Origin: Acanthamoeba sp. SK_2022b | Lineage: Eukaryota > Discosea > Longamoebia > Acanthamoebidae | DNA: 64,000 bases | Direction: 5' to 3' | NCBI GenBank assembly: GCA_027943245.1 | Contig: JANDJZ010000021.1 | Location: forward strand, 182,102 to 246,101 | In this document: piece by piece, positions 13,747 through 24,128 of the stretch | How positions within the stretch are numbered: position 1 is the first letter of the stretch | How the letters are laid out: each line of letters opens with the position of its first letter | Translations under genes and position numbers: made by a program | Notes under the pieces: generated by a model | What the model saw: the letters and a program-made list of their open reading frames with translations, nothing else | The model's database searches: none | What the model was told of the DNA's origin: nothing

Positions 13747-14858
13747 ATGGCTGTCCGCGCTTCGAGAGAGCAACTGTACACCAAGTTCAAGGAGGCCGCC
13801 GCCCTGCCGGTGGACGACCAGGCGAAGCTCTTCCTGCGCGCTTTCGCGGTCGATTTTCAGGGCGCCTTTGAGGAGGTCCTCGACGTCGCCAACGAGTGGA
13901 AGGTAACCCATCGCCTTTCGATCTTCTTTTGCCCCCCCCCGCGTTTCGTTTTTCTTTTTAGATCAAAAAGAAAAAAAATGTCCTGGGTTGAGCGTTGTCA
14001 GGGAACGTGGCTCACCTACGCTCTCTCACACACAACACGCGCACGACGATGACACACGACGCAGAAATATGGAGGCGGCATGGTAGACGAGTTCCAGGCG
14101 CATCTGTTCCTGGAGAAGCGCGGCGAGACGCTCACTGTGGCGGCCTTGCGCGAGAAGCTCAAGGTGGAGGTCGACATTGAGAAGAACCGCCAGGTGGCCT
14201 TCATCGAGTATGCCCTGTGGAAGTGGGGCAAGACGCTCGTCGACATGTTCTTCCCCGACGTCCCCGTCGATCCCGCCGCGCTCGCCGCGCTCGAGAAGGC
14301 CATCGACGACTACCAGAAGGTTCCGATCACATTTATATTTATTTATTATTTTCTGTAAACGCACTGCGCAGTGATTGGCCAATCAATGACGTGGTCGCCG
14401 TGTGTTGCGTGCCTAGGTGTTGGCGGTGAGGGCCGCAAGGGAGCAGAAGATGGCCGAGCTGGAGGCCACGGCCGCGCTGGGCGGCGTGAAGGGCATGGCC
14501 GCCAAGGCCCAGCTCGAGCAGATGAAGTCCGAGGACCTGCTTGAGCAGAACCGCCGCGAGGTTACCTCCGCCGCCAACAAGCGCAAGGCTCAGAGGGTGA
14601 CGTTCCCAACACCACCTCCCTCGGCTTGCAGCGCGCCTGACCAACACGCTTGCCCCATGTGTTTCATTGTATCGCCCGCAGGTGGTCGACGACGTGGAGA
14701 CGCGCAGGAAGGAGGAGGAGCGGAAGAGGGAGGAGACGCTCAAGCTCGAGCAGGCCCGTCTCGCCGAGGAGAAGAAACGCAAGGAGGAGGAGGAGGCGCG
14801 TGCCAAGGAGGAGTCCCGCAGGCGTCTCAAGGAGAAGGCTGCCCTCTGGGGCAACTAA
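13747..14858 (+). CDS. Coiled-coil protein, possibly a calcium-regulated actin-bundling protein
   Basis: Four exons give about 260 residues. The first two encode a compact helical region (LYTKFKEAAALPVDDQAKLFLRAF, LDVANEWK, then YGGGMVDEFQAHLFLEKRGET and VAFIEYALWKWGKTLVDMFF). The last two encode a long charged coiled coil (EQKMAELEA..., then VVDDVETRRKEEERKREET to ...RLKEKAALWGN). The globular half recalls the Dictyostelium 34-kDa actin-bundling protein and related plant and protist proteins, whose middle part is EF-hand-like, but I see no clean EF-hand loop. The role is therefore tentative; a structural or cytoskeletal function fits the coiled coil. The ATG at 13747 lies 137 bp after the aminopeptidase stop, on the same strand. 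Confidence 0.75.
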
Positions 14859-15039
14859 CTTGGCCGCCTCACCCATGGTGTACCCTACCTGGCCTTTTTT
14901 CCACACTTCATCCTTTGTCTGATTGCTCGTGGAGTAGGGTAGTGTGGCGCTACCCAATTGGAGGCAGCCAGAGAAGGAACAAAAAAATACCAACGAAGGC
15001 CAGGTCGGGGAATATTAAGTTCTCGACAAAAAAAGGCAA

Positions 15040-15110
15040 GGCTCTTGAGGGGATTGAACCCTCGACCTTCGCTTTACGAGAGCGACGCGCTACCACTACG
15101 CCAAAGAGCC
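15040..15110 (-). tRNA. tRNA-Thr (CGU anticodon)
   Basis: On the minus strand a 71-nt cloverleaf folds with a 7-bp acceptor stem (GGCTCTT/AAGAGCC), 5-bp anticodon stem (TCGCT/AGCGA) around the loop CTCGTAA with anticodon CGT, and a T arm GAGGG-TTCAATC-CCCTC. There is no intron. It is followed on its own strand by TTGCC and a T run, the usual RNA polymerase III terminator. It is identical to the copy at 17234-17304, in opposite orientation. Confidence 0.96.
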
Positions 15111-15248
15111 CACCTGGTTTAATTGGAGGAATTGAAAACTGTGCTTTGCATCACCCGACACCCGAAGCGGCACTTCGTCGAACAGTTTTAGCGCAGAATA
15201 TTCTCTGCTGCCCCGGCATAGCGCGGCAGAGCATCTTACCGGGCGCAA

Positions 15249-16039
15249 TGGAGAGCCTGCCCAGGCACGTACGCTCGTTCTTTCGCTATCGTTTTGCTTT
15301 GTTTTATCAACTTATTTATGCAGCGAGCTGTTCCACCACGTGCTCTCGTTTCTCAATGGCTCGCCTCGTACCCTGCTTGCTGCTTCTCACGTGAGCCAGG
15401 AGTTCCGCTGCCAGTGCATGGACGAATTCCTGTACAAGGTTGGCCCCTCTCCTCCTTTACCATGCCCTCTATCCCAGCCTGCGCAATGTGTTCATTACTC
15501 CTCCAGGAGCTGTGTACGCGCAGCTGGGCGGAGAGCGCGGCCCTGCTGCCTTTCTACGGTGACAGCTGGCGGCGTCTCTACCTCGAGGGCACCAGCAAGG
15601 TGAACCCTCGTAAAGTCCAGTCACACGCCTTCGGGCGGCTGCGGAACCTCCACACACTCTTCGCGCGAGAGCCCGCCACCGCCCACCTTCTCCCGCGCCG
15701 CACGTAACGCGCCACGCGCCCATCTTCGCTCGGCCTGGTTGGCGAGACACAATCGCTCGCTCAACTTGATCTCGCTGTGATGTGCAGTGCCTACAAGAAG
15801 CGGCTGTACACGGTGTTCAACCAGGTCTCGCTAGACCGTGACGACGTGGATGCCAAGGTCGAGCAGGTGCGGGAGATGCTCGCGCAGGCCAGGAAGGAGG
15901 AACTGCAAGACGGCCAGCATTCTCTCTACCTGTTTTGTCTCTATACCTTCGCGCAGCGCCTCATCGTACGAACCGTCACTGTGGCCCTCCCTCTGCACCA
16001 CGCGTCACTGTGCACTCACTGATCAGTGAGTGGCATGTG

Positions 16040-16118
<79 letters not shown>

Positions 16119-17163
16119 GATTGTAGCATGTAGGGAAGGCAGTTGTGTCGTCCCGCTTGGAGATGGCGTTTGCGTTCGCCCATCTGGCCCTGGACCTGTG
16201 CGTCGACGAGCCGCAGCTGACTCGCATGACCCTGCTGCACTTCCACACCTCGTCTCCCTTCACGCTCCCCTACCACCCCACACTCCAGGTTCCACACTCG
16301 CCTCTCCCAATAAGACACCTCCCCAATCAGGGAAACAGCTCCTGATTTCGTCTGGGCTTGCCTTCTGGTGGCCTTTCAGGACAATACGCCGCTGCGACGG
16401 TTTGGCCAACGCAAGGGCGAGACCACGACGCATTACTGTGAGAGCACCAAAGGCCTCGTGACGCTCTACGCTGCGTTTGTCCAAGCGGAGCCCAAACCGG
16501 GTAAGTGCCAGGACTTGACTGCCCCTGCAGTCGTTTCTCACCTCGCTCACGCGGCGATGGCGCGGGCTGGGCGAGCAGGCAAGCGACACCCATACGGACT
16601 CCGGCAAGCATGCGCGTGGATGGTGAGGATGCTGCACGAACCGCGACATTTCTACTCGCTCCATGCGCTCTTTCACTTCTTCTTGGTGCGTGCGGTGTGC
16701 GCGGTCGCGCAGAGGGATGGCGTTCTCAAAAAAAGGCAATCGATGCGTGCGTGCGTGTGGTGTTTCAGACCGCGGGATTTGCGATGCTCAAGCACGAGTT
16801 GCGCTTCTGCCAATCAATGGTGGCCGAGCTGAGGGAATGGAAGCACGTCAACCCATCAGGCACAGACGGCGACGCCCCGCTACGGTACCGCATGAACCCA
16901 GTTCACTCGGCTGGCCCAGCGAGACAGTTCAAGCCTCACCACATAGACGCGGGCGGTTGCTCGACAGGGAGCGCTGCGACCAGCACATGTGCGAGGTGCC
17001 CAGAGAGATGTCGGCGTTGCAGGTGCGCATGGAGGTCCATCTCGCAAAGGTCGAGAAGGCGCTCGCCGGCACACAGAGCCTCGATGCCCAATCCGGGTGG
17101 AACCTCACCCACTCCAATCAGCACTGGCCGCCTATCGGTAACCAACACAAGAATCAAGAGTAA
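15249..17163 (+). CDS. F-box-like protein
   Basis: The first exon, MESLPRH (ATG at 15249), splices via a GTACGC donor to the exon at 15328 (LFHHVLSFLNGSPRTLLAAS then HVSQEFRC). This gives an LPxHLxxxxLSFL pattern typical of F-box domains, which bind SKP1 in SCF ubiquitin ligases. The next exons (ELCTRSWAESAALLPFYGDSWRRLYLEG; YKKRLYTVFNQVSLDRDD; MAFAFAHLALDLCVDEPQLTRM; TTTHYCESTKGLVTLYAAFV; GFAMLKHELRFCQSMVAELR) are helical, with no repeat I recognise. The last exon reads MCEVPREMSALQVRMEVHLA and ends NQHKNQE with TAA at 17161-17163. Several inner borders are uncertain. The gene lies between two inverted tRNA-Thr genes. Confidence 0.65.
16040..16116 (+). repeat. (TG)n microsatellite
   Basis: About 38 TG units in an intron of the F-box-like gene, ending 15-20 bp before the probable acceptor TTGTAG. 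Confidence 0.97.
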
Positions 17164-17233
17164 AACGGTAGGCTACTTCGGGATGATCAACAATTTGTTG
17201 CCACGGTCTACAGAAGATACGGGCAACAGGGTG

Positions 17234-17304
17234 GGCTCTTTGGCGTAGTGGTAGCGCGTCGCTCTCGTAAAGCGAAGGTCGAGGGTTCAATCCCCTCAAG
17301 AGCC
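17234..17304 (+). tRNA. tRNA-Thr (CGU anticodon), second copy
   Basis: The same 71-nt cloverleaf as at 15040-15110, now on the plus strand: GGCTCTT acceptor, anticodon loop CTCGTAA, T loop TTCAATC. The trailer TTGCCTTTTT is also shared, giving a T5 polymerase III stop. The two genes and the 2.1 kb between them form a large inverted repeat arrangement. Confidence 0.96.
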
Positions 17305-17400
17305 TTGCCTTTTTGGATGGGTGTTTTTGATTTTATGCTCAATAGGAAAGGGCCCGTTTAGAGGGCCCGTGCGTCCCTTGACGATTTGTTCCACTCCATC

Positions 17401-18402
17401 ATGGCAGCGCACACGATGAGGTCTTTTGTTTGTCCATGCCAGCGGTATCTTGCCGCTGTGGTACATTCTTCGTCACTACAGCTCTTCTGCTTGTTGATCC
17501 TCATCTTGGGCCTCGCATGTTCCTCTGGCGCCCAAGAAACCCGTTCCTGGACCGGCCTGTTCAACACCACCAGCGATCACTTGGGCGTGGCCATCTCTCT
17601 CAAGTTCAACTCGACCTCCCCCGCTGGGTTTTCCGTCATCTCCACCACTACCATCAACCACCTACTCGGCAACAGCTCCAGCCCCGCCGCGCCCCAACTC
17701 AACTTTGACCACTCGCTCATGCACCCCGTGGGCAATAACGAAGAGGAAGGTTTCTCGGGGCCGACACACACCGTCCTGCCAGCCCCCGCCAACACCTCTC
17801 TGCCCCTCACCTTCGCCGACAGCTTCGGCCCGTGTGCGCTCGTGGGCACGTTTGGGGTGCCCCTCGACGCCCGGGCAGTGTTCAGTGCCAACGAAGTGAT
17901 TGAAGTCAACGCGACCATACGGGTCGAGCTGACTGAGGTAGTCTCAGTCATTGCGAAGAAGGCCGTGCCCGTTCCCTCTGCTCGCACCCAGTACTTCTCG
18001 ATCGACCTGCCCAAAGACGTCGGCACTGTGACCATCCTGATTAACAGCTCTGACCACACCGTTGGTTCGGTGTTTGCCTTGGCGACGATCGGATGCGGGG
18101 CTGACGTCCAGGTGGTCAAGCTCGACCAGGCCAACTCCAGCTCCACGCGTGCTGTTGTGCCGTTCAAGAAAGGCGGTCAAGCGTTCATCACTCTCCAGAT
18201 GGCCGAAGGGGTGCCCATCCCCGAGGAGCCATCGTTTTCGTTTTCCGTGTCTTTTGGAAGAAGGCACGACAGCTTCTGGCAGCCGTGGCGGATCGGCATA
18301 ATTGCGGGAGTTGGCATTGTCATTGCCGTAGCCGTCGTTGTGGTGCTTGGAGTGGTTGTCTGGCGGTTCCGCAGTAGACACAACTACCTGTTCATCAACT
18401 AA
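17401..18402 (+). CDS. Predicted type I single-pass membrane protein, intronless
   Basis: A continuous frame of 333 residues from the ATG at 17401 to TAA. Residues about 20-45 form a signal peptide with a hydrophobic core (LQLFCLLILILGLACSSG). The ectodomain is Ser/Thr-rich with several N-x-S/T sites (NTTSDH, NSTS, NSSS, NTSL, NATI, NSSDH) and reads as beta-strand-like. A single transmembrane helix (IGIIAGVGIVIAVAVVVVLG) is followed by a short basic tail RFRSRHNYLFIN. It is probably a surface or endomembrane glycoprotein; I do not recognise the family. It is the largest gene here that I find without an intron. Confidence 0.8.
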   Translation: MAAHTMRSFVCPCQRYLAAVVHSSSLQLFCLLILILGLACSSGAQETRSWTGLFNTTSDHLGVAISLKFNSTSPAGFSVISTTTINHLLGNSSSPAAPQLNFDHSLMHPVGNNEEEGFSGPTHTVLPAPANTSLPLTFADSFGPCALVGTFGVPLDARAVFSANEVIEVNATIRVELTEVVSVIAKKAVPVPSARTQYFSIDLPKDVGTVTILINSSDHTVGSVFALATIGCGADVQVVKLDQANSSSTRAVVPFKKGGQAFITLQMAEGVPIPEEPSFSFSVSFGRRHDSFWQPWRIGIIAGVGIVIAVAVVVVLGVVVWRFRSRHNYLFIN

Positions 18403-18480
18403 AGAACCCTTGGTGCGCCACTGGTGTAAAAATCTTTTGGGGAATCAAACAAAGGTAAGATAAAGATGCATGCACACTTG

Positions 18481-18594
18481 CACACACACACACACCCCAC
18501 CACCACCACCACCACCACCACCACCACCACCACCACCACCTGACCACCACCACCACCTGACCACCACCACCACCTGACCACCACCACCACCAAC
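18481..18594 (+). repeat. (CA)n and (CCA)n compound repeat with CCACCTGA variants
   Basis: A short CA run passes into a (CAC/CCA) trinucleotide tract of about 55 bp, followed by three (CCACCACCACCACCTGA)-type longer units. It lies in the 3' flank of the membrane-protein gene. Confidence 0.95.
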
Positions 18595-18632
18595 TGAAAG
18601 GTCAGATAATTGCATAATCACACCCTTTTTCT

Positions 18633-19030
18633 GAACACCTTTCTGGCAAACTTGTTGATCCTTGATGCCAATGGAAACTAAAAGTTGCTATGTTTGAACA
18701 CCTTTGTCAAGATTTAGCTCCTTGCTTTAACTACAGATTAACCATTTTGCCAGAAAGGTGTTCAAGATTGTTAATCTGTAGTTATTCCTGTTTCTGTGGT
18801 AGCTGCCACACGGCAAAACGCCAAAACAAATTGCGGGACAGGGAAAACCGAAACAAAATGGGCAAGACCGTAAAATTGTCGGGGTAAACCGCGTTTTGTT
18901 GCCGTTTACCCCGTAAAAACAGCTTTGGAAACTTCCTAAAACGAAAAAACGTTTGTTTTGGCGTTTTGCCGTGTGGCAGCTACCACAGAAACAGGAATAA
19001 CTAAGCCATTATGAGGAGCTAAATCTTCTT
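18633..19030. mobile_element. Nested inverted-repeat (fold-back/MITE-like) cluster
   Basis: Three sets of inverted arms nest here: 18-bp arms at 18633-18650 and 18746-18763; 14-bp outer arms at 18709-18722 and 19014-19027; and a 51-bp perfect terminal inverted repeat (next entry). A further 14-bp pair (18729-18742, 18770-18783) overlaps the left end of the inner element. No transposase frame is present. The arrangement fits a small element inserted inside an older fold-back element. Confidence 0.75.
18780..19002. mobile_element. MITE with 51-bp perfect terminal inverted repeats
   Basis: The arms at 18780-18830 and 18952-19002 are exact reverse complements by eye (starting AGTTATTCCTGTTTCTGTGG). 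The element ends read TA-GTTATTCC ... GGAATAAC-TA, so a TA dinucleotide flanks both sides, as for Tc1/mariner-type insertion. The 121-bp interior has no frame of note but holds a hairpin (GGGGTAAAC / GTTTACCCC). A non-autonomous DNA transposon is the simplest reading. Confidence 0.85.
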
Positions 19031-19141
19031 AACAAAAATTGCATATTATAAAATATGGCAAGCAGGTCGGCAGAAATGACAGGACAGCGAGAAACAACAA
19101 ACACAAAAATCGTTTGATACGCATCACGTATCCTCAGCAAA

Positions 19142-22100
19142 ATGGGGCAGGACTTGACGAAGCTCACCCCCGATGAGCTTAAGGCTCGCCAGATCAAGGA
19201 GATGGACGCTGAAATGAAGCAAAAACTTCAGCGCGGCGCCAATTATAACAGTAAGATTAATTTGATTTCGTTTAATTCAATGCCTTTCTGCTTGCAGTGC
19301 ACCTTAGTCATGATTATTTACCGAGCATTCATCGTTTAGTTTCTTTCCACCATGTTCTTACGCACGAATTGGCCAACAGTGAAAGTTGTCATCAAGGGAG
19401 ACAAGAACACGGGCAAGACGTGCCTCTGGCGTCGACTGCAGCGCATGACCTTTGTGGAGGACTATCGCAGCACCGAGCAAATACAAATAGCCACCATCGC
19501 CTGGGACTACAAAGGTGCGCCTTGCGTGCGTGTGTGTGTGTGTCGCTCGCTCCTCTCCCGCTGTCTCAACCGGCTGACCTGTTGCTACTCGACTCAGCCA
19601 CGAGCGACAAGATCAAGGTCGAGGTGTGGGACGTCGTCGACAAAGGTGTGTTGCTGCGCGCCTCTCTCTCTGTCTCTCTCTGTCTCTCTCTGTGTGGCTT
19701 CGACTCTAACGTGCGAGCAGCGTCGAAGCGAAAGGAGAGCGGGGCCCTGAAGGTAGGCATACAGGGAGAGGACGGCCTCGACGTCGACCTCTCCGACGAC
19801 GATGACGAGGAGGAGCGCAAGACGCCCAACCTCCCCGCGGCGGCGGCCGGCGTGAACCCGCAGGGCAGCTTCGCCGTGGACAAGCTCGACGCCGGTACGC
19901 CGCCGAGAGAGAGAAGAAAGAGAGAGAGGGCTCTGCGCACACTCGCTCACTGGCGCATCGCAGAGACGGTCAACGTGTACAAGAACTGCCACGCGGTCCT
20001 GTTCCTGATGGACCCGCGCAAGAAGTGGACCTTTGACTACATCGAACGCGAGCTGCCCAACGTGCCCAAGAGCACCTTCGTCCTCATCCTGGTACCCCAC
20101 GCCAGCTTACGCGTGAAGCTTCTCAACCCGCGTTGCGTGCGTGCGTGCGTGCGTGCGTGGGCTCACCCTTGCCCCTTTGTCGCTCGCCTCTGTTCGGGCC
20201 GTAGGTGAACTACAAGGACGTCCCACAGAACCAGCGAGTCATCACCGAATACGAAATCCAAGAGTTTGCCAGGAATTCGGGTGCGGGGGGCCTCCCGGCG
20301 TGTGTCGTTTGCGTGGGCCCCGCGCGTGCGAGCTGTGCGTGTGCGTGCGTGCGTGCGTCTGATGGGCGTTTTGCTGAGACAGGCAAGTTCGTGCGATGCT
20401 TGGAGTGCTCGATGCGAAACTGCTACGGAATGAAAGGCATTCGATGCTTCTTCAACCTGCCCTTCCTCAAACTCAAGGTGTGTCGTGTGTCGTGTGTGTG
20501 GTGTCGTGTGTCCTGAGTGTCGTGTGCTGAACGGCTCGTCTTCCTACAGAGGCAATACATCATCCAGCAGCTCAAGGAGAACGAGGCCGACCTCGACGCC
20601 GCCGACCAGGAGCTCGACCTGGTCAACTCCGAACAGAACTACGAGTTGTACGCTTCCTTTCTGTCCCGTGCAAAGCCACGCACACATCAACAAAGCGCGC
20701 TCGTGCACGGGGCTGACTAACACGCATCGTTGGGGGGACAGTTATCTCAAGTGGCTGGAGGAGAACCGCAAGAATATGAAGGCCACTGCGCAGGCGACGT
20801 CGGTGCTTCCCGACGGCCCGCCCCCGAGGGCCGCCATCGATTCCTCCAAGACCACCGTACGCGACGCCGCGTTCATTTAATTTATTTTATATTTTTTTAA
20901 AATATTCCTTTTATTTTTCGGCTATTATTTATCGATTTATGTTATGTAGTGCAATAATTGCCTCTTTTTATTTTATTTCTGACTTTTATAATATATTTGA
21001 TGTGCGTGTAGGAGGTGACTGCGGCGTCCCTCGCAGAGGACCCCAAGATGCAGAGCCGTACGCGGAGCGTGAGCGTGCCGCAGAACCCCACGGCCGGTGG
21101 GCCCGCGCGTCAGCCCGCCAAGCAGCCGCCCGCTCCCGTGGCCAACACCGCCGGTACACCCAATTTTTTAACTATTTTATGCAATTATTTAAATTTTGTG
21201 CATTTTCGCGTTATTGTATATATTAATATTTTATTCACTACTTTTTATTTTAATATTTCTTTCCTTTTTTGCGTGGCTGGAGTGAGGGGAGGCGTGGCCG
21301 GAGGCTTTGGTTCGTACTCGCACGCCCTCCCGGGGAAATCCTCCACTCAGCCGTCGAACGCCCAAAGTATCGCCTACGGCCTCTCTTTATTTATTTTATT
21401 TCATTTCATTGATTTATATTTTGTTATTTATTTTATTTTGATTTATTGCCTTCCCCCTCACCCACAGGCACCACCCACACACGTACAGCAGCCCCCGGTG
21501 CCGCTGCTCCACGACCGACCCAGCAGCCACAGCCCACCACGCCACAGCGCCCGCCGGCCTCGGCGCCGCAAGCGCAGGTCACTCTCGCCAATCGATTCGT
21601 TCGCTCTCTCTCTCTCTCTCTCTCCCCCCCCCCAACCGCTGGGCGTTGAGGAGTCGAGTCCTGACCGTTGATTGCCTGCGCGCGTGTGCCCGATGCAGGC
21701 GGCCAAGCCGACGCCGTCGCCGTCGCCGGCCGAGGGCGGCCTCATGTCGTGGACCTCGAAGCTCTTCGCTTCGCCCGCCAAGCCGGCCCCCTCCGGCGCC
21801 GCCCCCAAGCGCGAAGTCCGTGATGGTGCGCTCGCAACACCTCTCGCGCGCTCACCACTGCTCGACACGAGCCCTCAACCAATGTGCGCGTGTTGTGTGT
21901 GTGTGTGTGTGTCCCCTCAGTGGTGGCGGACCTGCAGAAGCTGGCCAAGGACCCGGCCGCGCGGGGCGCGCAGAGCCCGACGTCGGTGGAGGACTTTGTG
22001 CCGCCGACGGAGGGCGGCGACGACTTCTGGGGCGGCGACGATGACGACGATGACGATGACGCCGGCGGCGGCAAGGCCAACGCCGACTCGGATGACGACG

Positions 22101-23286
22101 ACGACGGCCGCTCGCTGATCGCCAAGGACGAGGACCTCGACGACGACGATGACGACGACGACTATGGTGTCGACAAGAAGTCGTCCGCCGCGGCCAAGGA
22201 GAAGCTGAAGCGGGAGCGCGAGGAGCGGGAAAGGAGGGAGCGCGAGCGCGAGCAGAGGGAGAGGGAGCTGCGCGAGAAGGAGCGGCAGCGGAAGGAGAGG
22301 GAGGAGCGCGAGAGGCGCGAGCGCGAGCGCGCGCAGGCCGAGGCCCTCCGCCGACAGTTTGAGCAGCAGGAGGCTGCGGCGGCGGCAGCGGCAGCGGCGG
22401 CGACCCAGAAGCCCGGCGGCGGCTACGAGCAGGTCAGCGACGAGGACGAGGACGGCGGCGGCCATGGCCACGGCGGCGCAGGCAAGCCGGTGTCGGCCGC
22501 GGCCAACGGCGGCCAAGCGGAGTCAGCCAAGAAGCAGAAGAAGGAGAAGTCCATTTGGGGCACGAAGGAGGAGGACAGCGACGACGACGACGATGATGAC
22601 GACGACGACGACAACGAGGCGTGGGGCCTGCCGCCCAAGAAGAAGAAGGACGACGACAAGAACAGCAAGGCCGGCGGCAAGAAGAAGAGCAACCCGTTCA
22701 TCGTGACCAACGACGAGGACCTGCCGTCGGACGACGACGACGACGACAACGACAAGGCCAAGCAGCCCACGACGCCCCTCGGCGGCAAGTCCATCTCGGC
22801 CTCCATGGGCAGCCTCCCCAGTGCGCGCCTCCTCCTCCTCCCTCTGGTCATCAAGTCGAGTTGCTGACGTGGCAGCGCTCGCTGGCCTCCTGTGTGTGTT
22901 TAGGTGTCGGTGCGGCGAGCCTCGGGGAGAGGCGGGAGAGCAGCGATTCGATTCCGCGCGAGAGGCGGAGAGAGGACAAGGAGAGGGACAGGGAGCGCCG
23001 CAAGCGACGCGACGACAGCTACGGCGACCTGGCCGACGCCTCGGGGACCACCGGCACGCCCGAGGGCGAGCGCAAGGAGCGCAAGTCGCGCCACCGCCAC
23101 CGCGAGCGGGACGGCAACGACAGGGAGGGCACGCCCGAGGGCGAGCGCAAGGAGCGCAAGTCGCGCCATCGCCACCGCGAGCGGGACGGCGAGAACGGCA
23201 GCGGCGAGCGGGAGTCGCGCCGAAGCGGCCGCAGCAAGCGATCGCACCATCGTTCGCGTTCGGCCTCGCCCACGCCACCCTCTTGA
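19142..23286 (+). CDS. RABL6: Rab-like GTPase RABL6/Parf-type protein
   Basis: The N-terminus is MGQDLTKLTPDELKARQIKE, then KVVIKGDKNTGKTCLWRRLQ (P-loop), FVEDYRSTEQIQIATIAW, VEVWDVVDK (characteristic of RABL6), VYKNCHAVLFLMDPRKKWTF, YIERELPNVPKST, NYKDVPQNQRVI and RCLECSMRNCYGMKGIRCFF, in the order of RABL6. An acidic insert (LSDDDDEEERK) splits the GTPase part. After about residue 330 the protein is disordered: Pro/Ala-rich, several Asp runs, a long Glu/Arg helix, KKKKDDDK stretches and a C-terminal Arg/Ser/His-rich tail. The tail includes a 25-residue unit (GTPEGERKERKSRHRHRERDG...) repeated in tandem. About 12 exons. RABL6 is atypical and linked to ARF and cell-cycle control in mammals; its role here is unknown. 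Confidence 0.88.
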
Positions 23287-23392
23287 TTTGAGCTCCACGC
23301 CTCGACATGTGTTCTTCATGTGGATAAATGCAAATTTACTCTTGAACAAGATCAGATTTGACGGTAGCGCCTCATTCGGAATCATAAAATGC

Positions 23393-23719
23393 TTACTGAA
23401 TTGACACAGCGGGAGTGAGCTTGGGGAAGATGGGGAGAACGACGGTGTGGATGGCGGGCACGACGTAGCCCTCCATGACAGTGTCGATGTGGCTCTTGAA
23501 GGCCCACCACAGCAGAGCGAAGACGATAACCGGCACGAAGAATCCGATGATCGACCACAGCAGGCCGAACCAAGATCTGGCGGCAGGCTTGGATTTGGTG
23601 GTCGTGGCCTTGGCCGGAGCTGCACTCTTCGGCTTCTTGCTGTTGCCGCTGCCGCCACCATTTCCCTTCTTAGGCGTGCTCTCGCCGACCTGCTTTCGTG
23701 GCTTCTTGTTGTCTCCCAT
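23393..23719 (-). CDS. Small Lys-rich single-pass membrane protein
   Basis: An intronless frame of 108 residues from the ATG at 23719. Residues 1-48 are Lys/Pro/Gly-rich (KKPRKQVGESTPKK, AKATTTKSKPAARS). A long hydrophobic helix (WFGLLWSIIGFFVPVIVFALL) follows, then a short tail VVPAIHTVVLPIFPKLTP. The basic N-terminus should face the cytosol. Family not recognised. It converges on the RABL6 gene with 106 bp between stops. Confidence 0.7.
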   Translation of the reverse strand: MGDNKKPRKQVGESTPKKGNGGGSGNSKKPKSAAPAKATTTKSKPAARSWFGLLWSIIGFFVPVIVFALLWWAFKSHIDTVMEGYVVPAIHTVVLPIFPKLTPAVSIQ

Positions 23720-23786
23720 CTTTGCGCTGCAAAACAAAACAAACGAATAATTATGCGCCAATAAATAAATATTTATTATTATTTGG

Positions 23787-24010
23787 TTATTCTGATTTGC
23801 CTTTTGGCGGCGCTTTGCTCACGGCAGGCGCGCGTTCGAGTGGTCTGTTGCTCTCAATGTAGGGGTTGCCTTCAACAAACTGGGGCGCACAGTGCGTGAG
23901 ATACAGGCTCAAACTTTGCGTGGGAGGGGGAGGGGCGGACTCACCTTGCCAAGAAGCAGCACGACGGTGGACAGCCCCACAAGCCAGCACAGGATAGAGA
24001 CCAGCAGCAT
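23787..24010 (-). CDS. 52-residue membrane micro-protein
   Basis: Two exons traced by phase: 23945-24010 (66 nt, MLLVSILCWLVGLSTVVLLL then GK) with a GTGAGT donor, and 23787-23879 (FVEGNPYIESNRPLERAPAV ... KGKSE, TAA) after a CCCCAG acceptor. The product is one N-terminal signal-anchor helix plus a 30-residue polar, Pro/Lys-rich tail. The longer unspliced minus-strand frame across this stretch starts inside the TBCK flank and looks spurious. The gene lies 118 bp after the TBCK stop on the same strand. No family is recognised; the exon logic is good but support is only structural. Confidence 0.6.
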
Positions 24011-24128
24011 AACTAAGCTTCCTCTTACTTTCGAAGATGAACTTCAGTGTGTGCGTGGCCCTGTCTTGTTTTGTCTGGAATATTTTCTCTTTTTTTCTCT
24101 TTTTCTTTTTTCCCCACGCGGCCACTCG

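Noticed and set aside
18481..18594. CRISPR-like array of CCACCACC/TGA units
   Set aside because: Units are contiguous low-complexity repeats without unique spacers, in a eukaryotic genome; a simple minisatellite.
22016..22780. Long minus-strand frames opposite the Asp/Glu-rich RABL6 region
   Set aside because: They are mirror images of GAC/GAG-rich coding DNA (Val/Leu-rich shadows) and have no independent signals.
23787..24125. A 112-codon unspliced minus-strand frame
   Set aside because: It starts inside Lys-rich sequence abutting the TBCK stop and has low-complexity content; the two-exon 52-residue gene in another frame has good splice sites and a clear TM helix.
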